Source of the DNA: RGIG1681 sp964646345
GTDB taxonomy: Bacteria > Bacillota > Clostridia > Christensenellales > UBA1242
Length of the DNA stretch: 64,000 nt
Direction: 5' to 3'
Assembly (NCBI GenBank): GCA_964646345.1
Contig: CAZYDU010000001.1
Location: forward strand, 189,204-253,203
A model generated the notes under the pieces. It saw only the letters and a list, made by a program, of their open reading frames with translations, ran no database searches and had not been told where the DNA came from. Shown one piece after another: positions 1-13,300 of this stretch. The first letter of the stretch is position 1. Each line of letters begins with the position of its first letter. Position numbers and translations under genes: made by a program.

Positions 1-823
1 CCAATTTGTAAGCATGCAAAAGTTGCCCTGTTAAATTAAACTTTTGTGTCTTTATCCCATAGGTTTTATCGCCCACTATTGGGTGACCTAAAAACCTTGA
101 GTGAACCCTTATTTGATGAGTTCTACCCGTTTCCAAAACAAACTCAACCAAACAATAACCATTGTATCTTTCTTTGACAAAATAATGCGTTATTGCTTTT
201 TTACCACTATCAGAAACAGCCATCATTTTTCTATCTTTTTTATCTCTTGAAATAAAAGTTTCAACTGTTCCTGTATCATTTTTTAGATTGCCTTCCAATA
301 ACGCCAAGTAGTGCCTAAAACAAGAATGTTCCGCAATCTGCCCCGCCAATGACGCATGAGCCATATCATTTTTTGCAACAACCAAAAGTCCAGAAGTGTC
401 TTTATCAATTCTATGCACAATCCCAGGCCTAATAGCATCTGAACCTTGGCTTAAATTTTCAAAATGGAAAAGCAAAGCATTAACCAAAGTGTGATTATAA
501 GCTCCTGGAGCTGGGTGTACAACCATTCCTTGCGGTTTATTAATTATTGCAAAATCTTCGTCTTCATAAACAATTTCAAGCGGTATATCTTCTGGCTCTG
601 CTTTTGAGTCTAAAACATCTTTTGAGAACGAAAGCTCAATTTTATCGCTATTTTTGACTAAAAAACCTGCTTTTTGCATTTTTCCATTAACTAAAACTTT
701 ATTATTATCAATCTGCAATTTAACTTGAGACCTTGTCCAACCAGTTTCATTAGACAAATATATATCAAGTCTCTCTTTTTCTGGCAAATCTTCCACAATG
801 ATTTCAGAGTTCAGTTCTATCAT
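1..823 (-). CDS. rluD: 23S rRNA pseudouridine synthase, RluD family (3' end cut by window edge)
   Basis: RluA/RluD-type enzyme that isomerises uridine to pseudouridine in large-subunit rRNA. My own reading of the minus strand from the ATG at 823 gives an S4-like RNA-binding N-terminus (about residues 1-75, with KERLDIYLS and RSQVKLQI) followed by the synthase domain. The signature HRIDKDTSGLLV is present with the presumed catalytic Asp140, and the later GRTHQIRVH motif is intact. The frame stays open to base 1, so the last residues lie outside the window. The start overlaps the end of lspA by 20 bases, so the two are co-transcribed and probably translationally coupled; lspA-rluD is a common Firmicutes pair. 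The assignment to RluD rather than another RluA-family member is by similarity only. Confidence 0.93.
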   Translation of the reverse strand, partial: MIELNSEIIVEDLPEKERLDIYLSNETGWTRSQVKLQIDNNKVLVNGKMQKAGFLVKNSDKIELSFSKDVLDSKAEPEDIPLEIVYEDEDFAIINKPQGMVVHPAPGAYNHTLVNALLFHFENLSQGSDAIRPGIVHRIDKDTSGLLVVAKNDMAHASLAGQIAEHSCFRHYLALLEGNLKNDTGTVETFISRDKKDRKMMAVSDSGKKAITHYFVKERYNGYCLVEFVLETGRTHQIRVHSRFLGHPIVGDKTYGIKTQKFNLTGQLLHAYKL

Positions 824-1262
824 TCGTCTTCTTCCTTAAAAATAATATACTAATACAAAATAAAATTGCACCAACAGTAATCGCAAAATCCGCAATATTA
901 AAAATCGCAAAATTCATAAATTTTAGATAAATAAAGTCTCTAACTCCCTTAAAAATCAATCTATCAATAGCATTGGAAATTGTTCCGCCTAATATCAAAC
1001 CAATAGAAAGTTTTTCAAAATTTCCGCTAAGCCACTTTTTAGAGCAAATTAGATATATCAAAAGAACCGATGCAATCATTGCAATGATAAAAAATAAAAA
1101 ACTTTTACCTTCAAACATTGAAAAAGCAACACCCGTATTCAAGGTGCTTTCAAACCATAAAAGATTGCCAATGATGCTTCTCGATGCAGTGCCATAAACC
1201 AAAAACTTTGTGAGTTGGTCTATGCCAATCACAATTACAGCACAAACTAGTCCTGTTATCAT
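804..1262 (-). CDS. lspA: Lipoprotein signal peptidase (signal peptidase II)
   Basis: Inner-membrane aspartyl protease that removes signal peptides from prolipoproteins after lipidation. It has four hydrophobic segments and the family motifs: DQLTKF near the N-terminus, NTGVAFSMF, the first catalytic Asp in NAIDRL and the second in FNIADFAI. At 152 residues it is of normal length. I chose the ATG at 1262; a TTG two codons upstream (1268) also keeps the frame open, but a -35/-10 pair ends just before 1262, which suggests a leaderless mRNA starting at the ATG, and no ribosome binding site is visible. The stop codon is TGA and overlaps the start of rluD, which shows that TGA is a stop in this organism. 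Confidence 0.95.
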   Translation of the reverse strand: MITGLVCAVIVIGIDQLTKFLVYGTASRSIIGNLLWFESTLNTGVAFSMFEGKSFLFFIIAMIASVLLIYLICSKKWLSGNFEKLSIGLILGGTISNAIDRLIFKGVRDFIYLKFMNFAIFNIADFAITVGAILFCISILFLRKKTNDRTEL

Positions 1263-1268
1263 ACTCAA

Positions 1269-1297
1269 AGTGTATCATAATTAGCCAAAAATTTCAA
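1269..1297 (-). promoter_or_regulatory. Promoter of lspA-rluD, leaderless geometry
   Basis: Minus-strand -35 TTGAAA (1297-1292), 17-base spacer, -10 TACACT (1274-1269). Only six bases separate the -10 box from the lspA ATG at 1262, so transcription should begin at or next to the start codon. Confidence 0.55.
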
Positions 1298-1298
1298 C

Positions 1299-1350
1299 AA
1301 ATAAAAAGAGTTCCAGACTCTAAAGTTATAATTTTTAAGTCGAAACTCTT
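1299..1350 (-). terminator. Rho-independent terminator at the end of the VirB6-like gene run
   Basis: On the minus strand, arms AAGAGTTTCGACT and AGTCTGGAACTCTT form an imperfect stem with a long AT-rich loop (1350-1306) followed by TTTTTATTTG. It lies 28 bases after the stop of the 990-residue protein and before the lspA promoter, separating the secretion locus from lspA. Confidence 0.7.
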
Positions 1351-1378
1351 ATTATTTTGTAAAATCAATAATACTAAG

Positions 1379-4351
1379 TTATGGGTTATTCTGTTCTTTT
1401 TTGACAACCTTTAAGGCACTCGATGTTAAGTTTGATGCCGACATTTGCTTCACCTTGTCAACAGCTTCCATTGCTATCGCACTGCCTGGAATCATACTAA
1501 CTGCTGTGGCCTTAAGTTTTTCTTTACTATTCTTAACCTTGTCCGCAATTACTTTTTGTGGGAACAGCATCGAATTTATAACCTTTGTCGTTGACTTCAA
1601 TGTCTTCTTTACGGCATCAAGTGGACTATCTTCCAAAGCTCCTGGACCTGTTCCAACAATGGTTTGAATTACCTCATTGAATGTTTCATCTCCGCCCTTA
1701 CCATTAGTTGAAGTTACAAGCGTGAATGCTGCGATTTGGAAAATTAATCTTAAAAGCTTGTTTACGAAAGATGCAATTAAGTTATAGTTTAATACCTTGC
1801 CAATATTAAGCACATCAATTATTAACCACGGATTACATAATGCATTAGCAACTCTGCCAAGTGCCTTATTTTCAACAAAATACTCTGTCTTCAGGAAAGT
1901 TATATCATCAATAACAGGAATAATCACAAATACAAAATTGATAGCAAGTATTAAGCCATAGGTTGAGAATAATAATTGCGTGTATTTTTGTGACCATTTC
2001 GCATAACTTCCGCTCTTTTGTTTTTTGCTAATTTCATCTATTGGAATTGTCGCACATGCAAGTGGATAAATCAAAATTAGAATAAATAAGTTTATTGCCC
2101 TATTGATAAACCCAAAAATTGCGGTAACCATAATCTTAAACATTACGATTGAACCGATAACTAAAGTTACATAGTTGATATTCATTGGTTCAAACAATAA
2201 ATTTAGATTCATGCCGTAAAGTTTCGCACTGAGCTTTGACGTTAAGCTATCGGAGAAGAAGTAACTAATATGCAGTTTTCCGCTAGTCATTAAATGAACT
2301 TCCGTTGTTTTTTTCGTGTAAGTTGTTTCTAATTTTGACTCATCAATATTTAAGTCAGGAACTAGTTTCAAAGGATTAAATAAATTTGAAACGAATTTTT
2401 TAACTGAGTTCCATGCACTTTTAACAGCTGAACCAACTTTAGCGAAAAAGCCTTGGTCTTCACTTGATTCCGAGCTAGTTTCTTCATCGGAATCTTCTTC
2501 AGCCTCAATTTGGTCAAGATTACCAACTCCAGTAAGCGAACCATCAGTCACGAGTTCCAAATCATCTCTATAAAATGAAATATCTCCGTCCTGAGTTTTT
2601 CTTATTGCGGTCGGGTACGAAGAATTATCAAATATACCCCTAGCCGTGATAATACCATTATTGTAAATATATTGACTTGTGAACGTTGGGTTGCCTTCAT
2701 AGGCTGATATGCCATTAGATAGCGGTTTGTAATAATAATTTTTAACTATGCTATAAAAGATATCAGAGCCATAAGTAAAGCTTTTATAATTTCCATTTTC
2801 ATCTTTGAAATAGAACTTAGATTTCATATCATTAGAAATAGAATAATAATCTTCGCCTATTTTATAGTAATATGATTCTGAATTACTAAAGGTTGATGCT
2901 TTCACATAATCTTCTTTGTCATTATCATAGTAATAATAAATATCAACTTTTTTGTATCTTGAAGAATCACTTTCCTTTAGATAGTATTTATCAATTTCAT
3001 AATACGAAGAATCTTTTTTATAATAATCCCCATTAATGCTCTTTGTGTAGTTTCCACCATTTTCAACCTTATAGGCAATGATAAATTTCGCACCTTCAAG
3101 CTCATCAACGGCATCTTTTACATGAACATAATCGTAAGAACCACTGGAATATTTCGTTGTATATCTAATATAAGAGTATCCGCTTTTATCTTTTATTTTT
3201 GATAACATTTCCGAGTAATTTATGCCAGCACCGCCACCAGTTGTTGCGATTTCAGTTGAACTTTCATTCAATAATCTAATGTTATAATTATTAACAACTT
3301 CTTTAAAAGCACTATCTGAACTTAGTGAAGCTAATGACTCAAGCAAATCTTGAATTGTTATAAAATAAAATTCTTCCATAGTATCTAGTGCATAGCCAAT
3401 AACGTCTGACATCGCAAAATACTCGTCAGCATGAGTACTTAAAACCTTGTACTGTGAACCATTGGTTGAACTTGCTTTATAATCCGAAGATGAATCATAA
3501 TATTTGTAATAAGTATTATAAAGCCATTCTTCCATACCCGATGTATATTCTTTTGTCTCAACACTTTTGTCTGTGACTGGGTCAACAAAAGAACTTCCTA
3601 TAGATTTATTTGCATCAAAATAATTTATATTCGGAAACTTTTCATTGCCAATCATTTTTGCGGTATATTGAATAGCCGATTCTTTGTCATCTCCCGAAAA
3701 CTTGTAAACAATCGGTATTCTCACACCTTTTTCCGCATATGCTTTATATTTATTTGCCGCCGATGCGGAGACGTTGAATACCCTTGCACTTAAAGATTTC
3801 GTATTAGACAAATTTGTAGCACTAAACAAGCTCTGCAAAATCACACTTGAAGAAACGATACCCAAAATAGCGATAAGCGGTGTTAAAATAATCAATAACA
3901 TGGATTTAAAAACACTTCTCATCGTATCACTCGAAGGATTACCCTTTCCGCCAGACTTCAACGAAGATGCCTGCTGTTTTATTATTGCAATAATTGCCGT
4001 AACTAAAATCAGAATAATAGCAATAGCAATAAAGTTTTTTAACATAGTCGTAACTGTGTCTTTATTATCTATTAAAAGCTTAAACGTCATGTCTGAACTA
4101 TTTGAGTCAAAAATAGACGTATCAGCACTTACACCTGCAAGTTGCAAAATGTAAAAATAAATAACATCGACAACGTACATTATCCATTTGCAAGAAAAAT
4201 ATAAAATCTGCAAAAATACTCTAGCAATTCTTGTGAATAAATTATCAGATGAAAGGAACGAAGCAATTACATTATCAGAAGCCAAGAAAATAGATGAACT
4301 ATTATTCATCAATAAACTTGGTAATATTTTAATTTGACTAAAAATATTCAT
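1379..4351 (-). CDS. VirB6-like polytopic membrane protein, 990 residues
   Basis: Probable inner-membrane channel component of the secretion system, last gene of the minus-strand run. Order of parts: hydrophobic helices at about 45-70, 95-125 and 150-175; a hydrophilic, Tyr/Ser/Asp-rich loop from about 180 to 715; a second membrane block at about 720-875; and a Lys-rich C-terminal tail. The first helix contains CKWIMYVVD, shared in kind with the two larger paralogues (CKWILGIID, CKWFLAFMD). Other shared blocks are ANKYKAYA after the third helix, a Pro-containing helix ending IPID, and MIPGSAI in the tail. A strong AAAGGAG site precedes the ATG, 18 bases after the stop of the 3,736-residue gene. 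The family is recognised by architecture and neighbours (VirB4, VirD4, pilin), resembling the large membrane proteins of Gram-positive and mycoplasma conjugative elements. No enzymatic motif is seen in the loop. Confidence 0.75.
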   Translation of the reverse strand: MNIFSQIKILPSLLMNNSSSIFLASDNVIASFLSSDNLFTRIARVFLQILYFSCKWIMYVVDVIYFYILQLAGVSADTSIFDSNSSDMTFKLLIDNKDTVTTMLKNFIAIAIILILVTAIIAIIKQQASSLKSGGKGNPSSDTMRSVFKSMLLIILTPLIAILGIVSSSVILQSLFSATNLSNTKSLSARVFNVSASAANKYKAYAEKGVRIPIVYKFSGDDKESAIQYTAKMIGNEKFPNINYFDANKSIGSSFVDPVTDKSVETKEYTSGMEEWLYNTYYKYYDSSSDYKASSTNGSQYKVLSTHADEYFAMSDVIGYALDTMEEFYFITIQDLLESLASLSSDSAFKEVVNNYNIRLLNESSTEIATTGGGAGINYSEMLSKIKDKSGYSYIRYTTKYSSGSYDYVHVKDAVDELEGAKFIIAYKVENGGNYTKSINGDYYKKDSSYYEIDKYYLKESDSSRYKKVDIYYYYDNDKEDYVKASTFSNSESYYYKIGEDYYSISNDMKSKFYFKDENGNYKSFTYGSDIFYSIVKNYYYKPLSNGISAYEGNPTFTSQYIYNNGIITARGIFDNSSYPTAIRKTQDGDISFYRDDLELVTDGSLTGVGNLDQIEAEEDSDEETSSESSEDQGFFAKVGSAVKSAWNSVKKFVSNLFNPLKLVPDLNIDESKLETTYTKKTTEVHLMTSGKLHISYFFSDSLTSKLSAKLYGMNLNLLFEPMNINYVTLVIGSIVMFKIMVTAIFGFINRAINLFILILIYPLACATIPIDEISKKQKSGSYAKWSQKYTQLLFSTYGLILAINFVFVIIPVIDDITFLKTEYFVENKALGRVANALCNPWLIIDVLNIGKVLNYNLIASFVNKLLRLIFQIAAFTLVTSTNGKGGDETFNEVIQTIVGTGPGALEDSPLDAVKKTLKSTTKVINSMLFPQKVIADKVKNSKEKLKATAVSMIPGSAIAMEAVDKVKQMSASNLTSSALKVVKKEQNNP

Positions 4352-4368
4352 CTATTTTCGCTCCTTTA

Positions 4369-7300
4369 TTACATAAAATTCTTTCTGAATTCTTGCTGGT
4401 ATTTTTGCATACGTTCTTTCTGCTTTTTCTTAGCTTCTTCTGCCTTTTTCTTTTCTTCCATAGCAGTCTTTACTGCCTTTTTAGCTAATTCAGGTGGCAC
4501 ACCTTGTGTAATAAGCATTTCTTCAAGTGCAGCACCTGCAGCTTTGTTTGCAGCATCTTTTGCTTTATTAATCATAGGGTCAATAAATTTTTCTTTCCCA
4601 TCTTTTATCAATGCTGCCCCCGGAATCATGTTGACCATATCAGTCTTAACTTCGTTCATAAGTCCCATCAAAGCCCTGCCGGAAACAACAGAACCAATTT
4701 TAGATACAGCATCGTCCATTGAACCTTTAACATCTTTAACTTTTTCAGTAAATGGTCTATTTTCTGGTCCAAGGCCTGGGTGTGGAGATGACAAATCTCC
4801 GTAGTTTGCTGTGATAATTGGAAGCAATAATTTAGGTATTCTTTCCAATATACTAACCGCCGTAATCAGCCATAAGCTTCTTGCGAGCGAGTTAATTGTT
4901 GGATAAGACACGAAACCACTAAGTCCTGCGATTGATTGTATTTTTTTGTATGTGTCAACAGTAACGAATGTGTTAATGTTGTAAATCATAGGCACCATTA
5001 TACTAAAGAATGAGAAGCCTATAATATAACCAAATACACCCAAAAGCACACTTTCTATATTTTTCTTCCAAGCATCATAAGTTTTATTTTTACCATCTGC
5101 ATACAATGAATTAGTTGACATTACTAAGGGACTTGCTAAGAATAAAATAATTAAATCAAATATTCGAGTAGCTGCACCACCAACGGCATTAATCATAACA
5201 GGGATAATCGTTATAAACGCAAGCACTAATAATACCCAGGTTTGTCCACTGAATACATAATAGTATGAAAATTCGTCAAGGACAGAAATTCCACCAAAGT
5301 CATCTGCTTGAGTGATTAAATACTCAGCTTTCGATTGAACATAGAATGACTGATAGTCAGATGAAACGAGAGTTTTTAAATTAGTTTTTCCGGTATACGT
5401 TACTGAAGAACCAATACCTTTCGTGTAGGACGTGCCATATACATATTTTGTATAATTCTTGGTGGTAACTCTGCTAACAGCTCTTGAAGCATCAATTAAA
5501 TCTTCGCCTTCGCCAAAGTTTGCACCAACATTTGTTCTATAGAAAGTTACAGCATTATATAGAGTTGTTGAAGATGATAACAATCGTTTTTGCTCAATTT
5601 CCAAAGGATTATTATATTTCCTAATAGCCGTTGGATAGCCATCAGCCGTAACAACACCCTTGCACACAACTAAGTTTGAAGATGTGTCATAATATTCACT
5701 CACAAACTTATGTTTTTGAATATTCCAACCTTCGCCTTCTTTGTTTCCATCTGTATTTTTAAAGTAACTAGCATAGTTTGTATCATTACAATTTTTAGAG
5801 CTAGAGCCAAGGACTGGATAATATAAACCATCGGCTTCATTATAAATACAAGCAATAAATGTATCGCCAAAAGCTTCATCGAAATAATCTGCTGTTCTTA
5901 AACCTGAATATTCACGTGTTAAAATTTCTCTAGTTGGTCTATTTTCAAGACCTGAAAGCATTTTTACAGTTTCAAGTGTGCTGTTTGATAATGAGAATAC
6001 ACCTGTAAAGTTACTTGAACCTGCATAAAGTTCAACTTCAGAATTATTTTGAGAATCCGAAGCATAACTTTTAATAATTACTTTATCCCCTTCACGTAAC
6101 TCAATTCTTCCGTTAGAAATAATTCTGCCAAGTGCCGTACCACCATAATCAAACTCGACTTGAACAGACAAAAGATTGAATAAAATCATATATCTTGCCG
6201 CTCGTTCATCGGCTGATTCTTCGCCATTTTGCCTATTTTCAATCAGTTGTTTAATAGCAATACGTTTATAGTCTTCAAGCGTCATCTTATCAAATTCTTC
6301 ATCTTTGACACTATTTAAGAAAATGTATTGCGACAATGCAACAAATTTTTCATGACCGGATTTTCCTTCCGTTATTCTTTTCTTTACAGCTTCACTAAGT
6401 CCCGACTCAATGTAACTAGATAATGCACTTTCGATACTATTGCCAGAATAAGTTCCGGAAATAGTAATTGAGTCAGTCAAATAGATTGCATTTTTCGTGT
6501 TAATATCAAGGTCTTTGAGATTTGTTAAGTAGTAAAGTTCTGCTGTTTTATCAGCAATTTCTGAAAGGAATGTTCTAAGCTCTAGCCAAGAATCGAGATT
6601 TGTTTTTAAGACTTTATCCGCAGGGTCATAAACCTTTGAGGCTTTGATAATACCAGTAAAGTCAGGGTCAGTGTATTGAGCACCAACACCAACACTCTCT
6701 AAGAATGAACCGCCATAAACATATTCAGCAAGTCTAACAGGGTCAGTCGAAGATTTGAATGTATAGGTTTTATTTCTAACCGAGAACTCATAACCAGTTG
6801 AAACATAGTTTGAACCAAATTGTGCTAAAGTAAATGTAATACTTCTCTTTTGCATTTGGTCAATGCGAGTTTGAGCGGTTATATATTGGTCAAGATTATA
6901 TTCAAGATCTTGGAATTTTTCAATAATCTTGTCAAGCTGATAGTCTGTGTAGTACTTATCGCTACCAAACCAGTGTACTCTGTCAAGCCCATTTTCAGTT
7001 TTTCCGCCAGGCAAAATATTTCTGATTTCAACAAGTTCATCAATAACACGTGTTAAGCATTCATAATATTTGTTAATTTCATTCCAAGAAGCTTCTGTGC
7101 TAAGGTCAGCAGGCAAAAGAGAATCAACAATAATTTTTAAACCTTCAGAAATAGTTGAACCTGAATCTTCTGAGAAATTCATTCTGAAATATAAAGCAAT
7201 AGTATTTTTAATCAGATAATCGATATCTTCTTCAAGAGAAGAATTGCCATCCATTAAGAACCAAGCATCAAGCATTGGTAGAACTGGCCTGATTGACATA

Positions 7301-10300
7301 ATAGCATCTCCAGCAGTTCCTAAAGCATCACTGAAAATATTTCCAATATCATCAAATTTGCCTGTAATAACACTTTTAACAATATCGATAACTGATGAAA
7401 ATATACTTGTTAAACCAGATGATTCATCATCGTCATCATCAATATCCATTACAAGACTTGGAAGGAATAGACGCAAAGATGTTGTAGTTGAAAGAAGTTT
7501 ATAGGTTCTTAATTTTGTTTTGTCTTTATTGTAGTCTTCATAATATTTATCAGCATTTTCAATATTATCATCGCAAATAATGCTCCATCTAGTTAAAGTT
7601 CCATCAATATAATCTCTATAGAAATCCAAATAGATAGGAGTTCCGCCATTGATACTATTTAAAATTGAATAGTAAACGTGGAGCATGTAACAATAGATAT
7701 ATTCTTCATCATATCCATCAACTTCTCTGCCTTTTTCATCAATAACTTTGCCTTTTTCAGAAATTTGATAACCATTCTTGTAAATATTTACATATTCCTT
7801 ATCAAGTTCGTCCATTATAGAGCCTATAACAGCATTATAATAAAACTCACTAGCAATGACATCGTCATATTTTTTACCAAAAATTTTACCATCATCATCT
7901 TGATATTTTTCAAAAGCTTTTTTGAAATTGAAAGTGAATGTTGGGTTTGCATTGCCACAATATTCATTTTCATACTGAACAAGCTCTTTAAATGTGCCAA
8001 ATGTATATGAGTCAATCACATTTCCTTCATCATCGGTCAAGTTATTAATATAACTATAATAGTCTGAATAATCCCCTGCTGCAACAGCCAAATATTCACA
8101 AATAGTATATTCTGCATAAACACGGGTTGCAATGGTGTATAAATACTCGCCAATATCTGATGAAAGCAACAATGTTGCAAGATATGATTTATAAGCATTA
8201 AGCCTTAAACTGTTATTGCCAATATCTTCTCCAAATTCTTCAGCAAAATCGTCAATGATTGGAGCGAAACAAGAGTTGAAATAATCCATAAATACTTTTG
8301 CTTCGAACACAAGTGCTTGATAACTTTCTTCGCCAACAAGCGAAAGCATCAAAGCTCTTATAGTGTCTTCATCAAACACTGAAGAATATTCATAGTTTGC
8401 ATAAGAATCCGAAACAGGTGTTGCGACTGACATAAAGAACTCAGAAAGCACTAAACCTGCGGCTGTTGTATTGGCTGAGTTATCTCCGCCTATATACAAA
8501 CCGTTGTTATAGGCAGAAACAAATTCGCCAAGAGTATCAATCCACCCATCAGTTGCAATCAAAACACCCCAGTTAAGGTCAGGATAATAAACCTGCATAT
8601 CGGTCATTAATTTTTCAACCCACGACACATTTTTGATAATCGTTGTGGTTGTATAGATTGCATAATCCGATGTTTTTATGCGATAGTTTGTTTCAGCAAC
8701 ATTTGTATCAATATATTTGTAGTTTGTTGTTGAGCCACCAGTTACGTAAGAAATGGTATTTTTGCCTTCTGACGAATAATGAGCAGCTTTTGGTGGAGTT
8801 CCAGTTATGAAGTTTGGATTTATTGAAATAGCTTTAACTTCATTTAACACCTTGAAATCGTAGTTGTTCACAGAACCAGCTGTTGCAATGTCTGAAACAC
8901 TAACATGATTTAATTCTTTTACGTTTTTGCCCTTATAATAATCATTCGAAGAATCATACTCAACAATTTCTGATAAATCATAAATATTATTATTAATTTG
9001 TAAATACTTAAATTCTCCGTCTACATATAAATATGGTAAACAATAATCACTTTCTTTAAGCTCAATAAATGTTGAACCTTTGAAAGCATTATGACGAATG
9101 TTTCTTGACATTTCATAGAGAATGATATAGTCAAGATAAGTCCATTTGCTAGTGTTAGACAAAACACAATCACTTGATAATCTCAAGTTAATATCTTTAA
9201 CATCGCCAGCGAATGTGCCATTTTTAATGGAATCTTGAATATCCTTTGTAACCGTTGTAAGCCCTGATGTTGTTAACTTTGTTGCATCTAAAAGATAATA
9301 GTAGTAATCTTCAAACTCAAAATCAGCATGAATGTCATTATAAATATATTTTAGTGTTATATCATAACCAGATGGTTTACTAGCTCCCGTTTTGATATCA
9401 ACGGTCAAGTCATTGATTTTTGTTGTTTCGATATATGTTGACAAAGCTTTGTCATAGAATGAAAATAATTTATCATACTTATAACAATCGCCTGTTGCCT
9501 TTTGCTTGTCACTAGTAGCAAATCTTATAACCTTATCACATTCAACACTACCAGTATCAGGGTCTTCCTTGTATAAATAGAAAACATATCCAGGAACACC
9601 TGTAGCATTAACAAATGTTTGGAAGTTTTTGCTGTCAAAGTTAACCATGTAATTTGATTTACCAGAAATAGATTTTTTAAAATCTTCGCCTTCTTTGACT
9701 TTTAATCCTGGAGATCCACCCTTTGTGCCAGCTTCTTCTTCAAATTCTTCGATTGTATAAATCTTGCCAAGAGAAGATGATTCAATAGTCATGTCGGCGA
9801 AATTCATAGTAACTTTATCTGAAAGTGGAATATATATATTACTATAATAAACATAGTATTGATAACTTGAATCACGAACCAATGTGAGTTCTAGGGGTTC
9901 GCCAGTGCTTTCAGCACCTGTTTGCAAACCGATTTTGTGATATAAAACCCTGTCCAAATAAGTTAGATTATAATACTTGTCATTACTCAAGCTATATTTT
10001 GGATAATAATTAAACGTAAATTGTGTAGAGAAATTCGAAGTGCCATAATCGCCATTAATAATCAAGTGATATAGAACATAGTCTGAAATTTGCCAAGACG
10101 AATAATCTTCAACTTTAAATGTTGATGAGAAATTGAAGCGAGTAAGTTTTCCAGAAGTTACTTCATTGAGACTTACTGAAACAAATCTAGCAAATACATC
10201 TGTTCTAGTATCTGCTTCTGAAGAATAATTTCCAAAATCGCTATACTTGAATACTGAGTATAAATTATTTGTAACGTCATCTTTATCTTTACATATATTA

Positions 10301-13300
10301 CCTAATAAATTGAAAGCATTATTTAAATTATTATTTTTTATTTCACCCCTAGTTTCTGTTAAATTTATAACACAGGTAAATTGAAAATCTGGAATTAAAA
10401 TATAATAATTATCCTTTTTAATATAGCATTTATCTTCATTAATCCTATAAACAATACTTGAAATAAAACTCGATAAAGTCGATCCTGTTGTATAAGAAAT
10501 GATGAAATCATATATTGACCACTTTGCAACTTCAGACATTGACCTTGTTTCTAATGTTAGTTTAACCGCTTTATTAATATCTGTTGTAAATTCAGCTCTG
10601 CTAGTACTTCCTTTTTTTCCAACATACTCTATTTTCACACCTTCTTCTGCTGTATTAGAAGCACCATAGATGTAATAAAATTTAGGGGATTTATATGCAT
10701 AATAAAATTCTATGTGTGTATAACCATCTGCGGTATTCCAAATAGTTGAATATTTTGAAGTTATAAACTTATAGCCTTGTTTTTTGAAGATACCATCAAG
10801 TTGCGAATTTGCAATAATATCATCTTCGGAAAAATCTGTTTGTTGCAAATAATAACCATCAGAAGCACTAGCCTCCTGCTTCCATATCTTATCAAAAATA
10901 GTTTTAGTTGAGCCATATAAATAAAGTGGCACATAGTATGTTTTGTCTATTGAATTAAATCCAATATAATTTTTCCCTTCATCTGCATTATAATATACTG
11001 TAAAAACATGTGATCCTTTAAATGTGTCAAGATAGTTTCCATTAGGGTCAAGATAATTGCTAATTAGACCAGCAGTTGTGCAATATTGCAGGTTCCTCAA
11101 AGAATTTTCCCTATACGAATCATCTATATAATGTTTTCCAATATCGCTTGATATTAATTTATTAGCATCGTTTTTAATCTCAGATGAATAATTGTTTGTT
11201 AATATAGTGTAATCAACTTGGAAGGTTTTTTCATTAATACCTTTAAGATTTAACAAAAATGAATCTTGTGCAATATCTGTTAAAGTTATATTAGTAATTT
11301 CTGAGTTAGTTCCATAAGTAAATGACACACTAACAAGACCATCAAGTGAAACATAAGCTGAATCTGAAAGTTTCAAATAATAAGCACCACTAATCGATTC
11401 AATCAAAGTACTAGTTGCTAAGCTCGCTCTCTTGACCCACAAAATCACACCCAAAGCGGTTCTTCCATCAGCAGAAGGTCCTGTAATTGAAACCCCTTCA
11501 TATATCTTTTTTATTGAACTACTATCAAAGGTTGAAGTGACATGTTCCGAATAATAAAGGTAAAAAGCGCCAGGGTATTCAGTCTCAAGTTCGGAATATT
11601 TGTATTCTTCATTATAATTAAAACCAAGCACAAGAATTTTGCCATTTTCAAGTCTAATATAACTATTACTATCACCATTAAATGTATAACATTTATAATC
11701 TTTGCTGATTTTTGTGCCTAAAGATACATAAATTACAGCGTCAAGTTTTGTTAAACCATCGGTGCTTTTGAAAGATGTGTAAAAAACATCTTTAGATGTG
11801 GTGGCATCTTTAGTAGCTGAAAAAGCTTTCTTTGAAATAACCAAAGAATTTTCAATATAATAAATTCTTGCACTTTCATTTTTTGACAAACATAAATAAA
11901 TTGTGTTTGTGCCAGTAATTTTCGCATAAAGTTCGCCATTATATGAGTAAATTTCAAAGTAATAATATCCATCAGCTTTCATTGACACTTTATTTTCAAC
12001 TAAGATAATATCCATAGCAGAATAGGCTTTGCCTGCTTCAAAACTAGCAGAACCTGTTCCTTGCAACACAGATGAATAATAAACAAATGTTTTATCTGCA
12101 CTTGTTCCACCTGTAATACCAGCATCTAAATTTTCATTTAAATCACTTCTAATTGCGTTTGCAAGATATTTGTTGTAGTGGTTAGACAGCTCTATAGATG
12201 ATGTGAATGTGTTAATACTATCCGAACTAATTAAGTTTGATTTTAGAGAATAGCATTGAAATACTCCATTACCTTTATTGTTAATCAATACAAGAAGATC
12301 ACTAACCAATAAATATATATTATCATCAACCTTTACCAAACTTGAAACAAATGGGTTTGTTTTTGTTGGCAGTATTCCAGTTTTTGTAAAAATTAACAAG
12401 TCTAGATAAGTCCAAGTGCTCAAATCACTTTCAATGAGAGATGGATTGAAATAAGAGTATTTAAATTTATCATCATCTGTTGTAATTGAACCTTGAGACA
12501 AAAGGTCTTTACCTAAAATATATTGCAAACTATTTTTAGAAGTTGCATCAGCGGTTATATCAAAAATATAAGCATCTTGATCTTCAACAACCCCACCACC
12601 AAAATCAGTCTCTTTAATAATAAGGTCAGAGAGATCACAATTATATTTCATTAATAACATGTATGACATTAAGTTCGCACTAAACCACTTGTCAACAGTA
12701 TAACCAAGTTTTTCGAGCTCATATTCGTTCAAAAAGTAAGAATTTGCATCGGTTGTGGTTTTTGAACCATCGGACGTTTTGGTAAGTTTTCCAAAACGAT
12801 AATAGTTTTCTTTTTTATTATCTCCATTTGCATCGACACTATACACTAATGACGTGTAGCCTTTATATTGAATCATGCTGTAATCAACATCAATAACACC
12901 TGTTTCGATTAAATATATAATCAAAAAGTCGCCGTTTGTCCATGTCGTTGCATCATATCTATCAAAATTTTCAGACATATAGAAAGTGTGAGTTTCAACT
13001 CCTGACTTTAACAAAATATCAGTCGAAAGACTTGCATTATATGATGTCATCAAATCAACACCGGTAGAATTTAAAGCCATAGATTCAAACATGTCTTCAT
13101 TTAATGTTGACATAATTGTGAGTTCTGATGTTTTTTCTAATTTTGCAAGGTCAATATAAAGTGTGTACTCTGCACCACCTGATTTTGTGCCAGTAATTCT
13201 TAAATAATAATTACTGCCTGAACGAACTATATCGCCCACCAAACCAACGTTTTTTAGTGATTCAACTGTTACAGCACTATCTTCACTAAGCGCTGTGGTA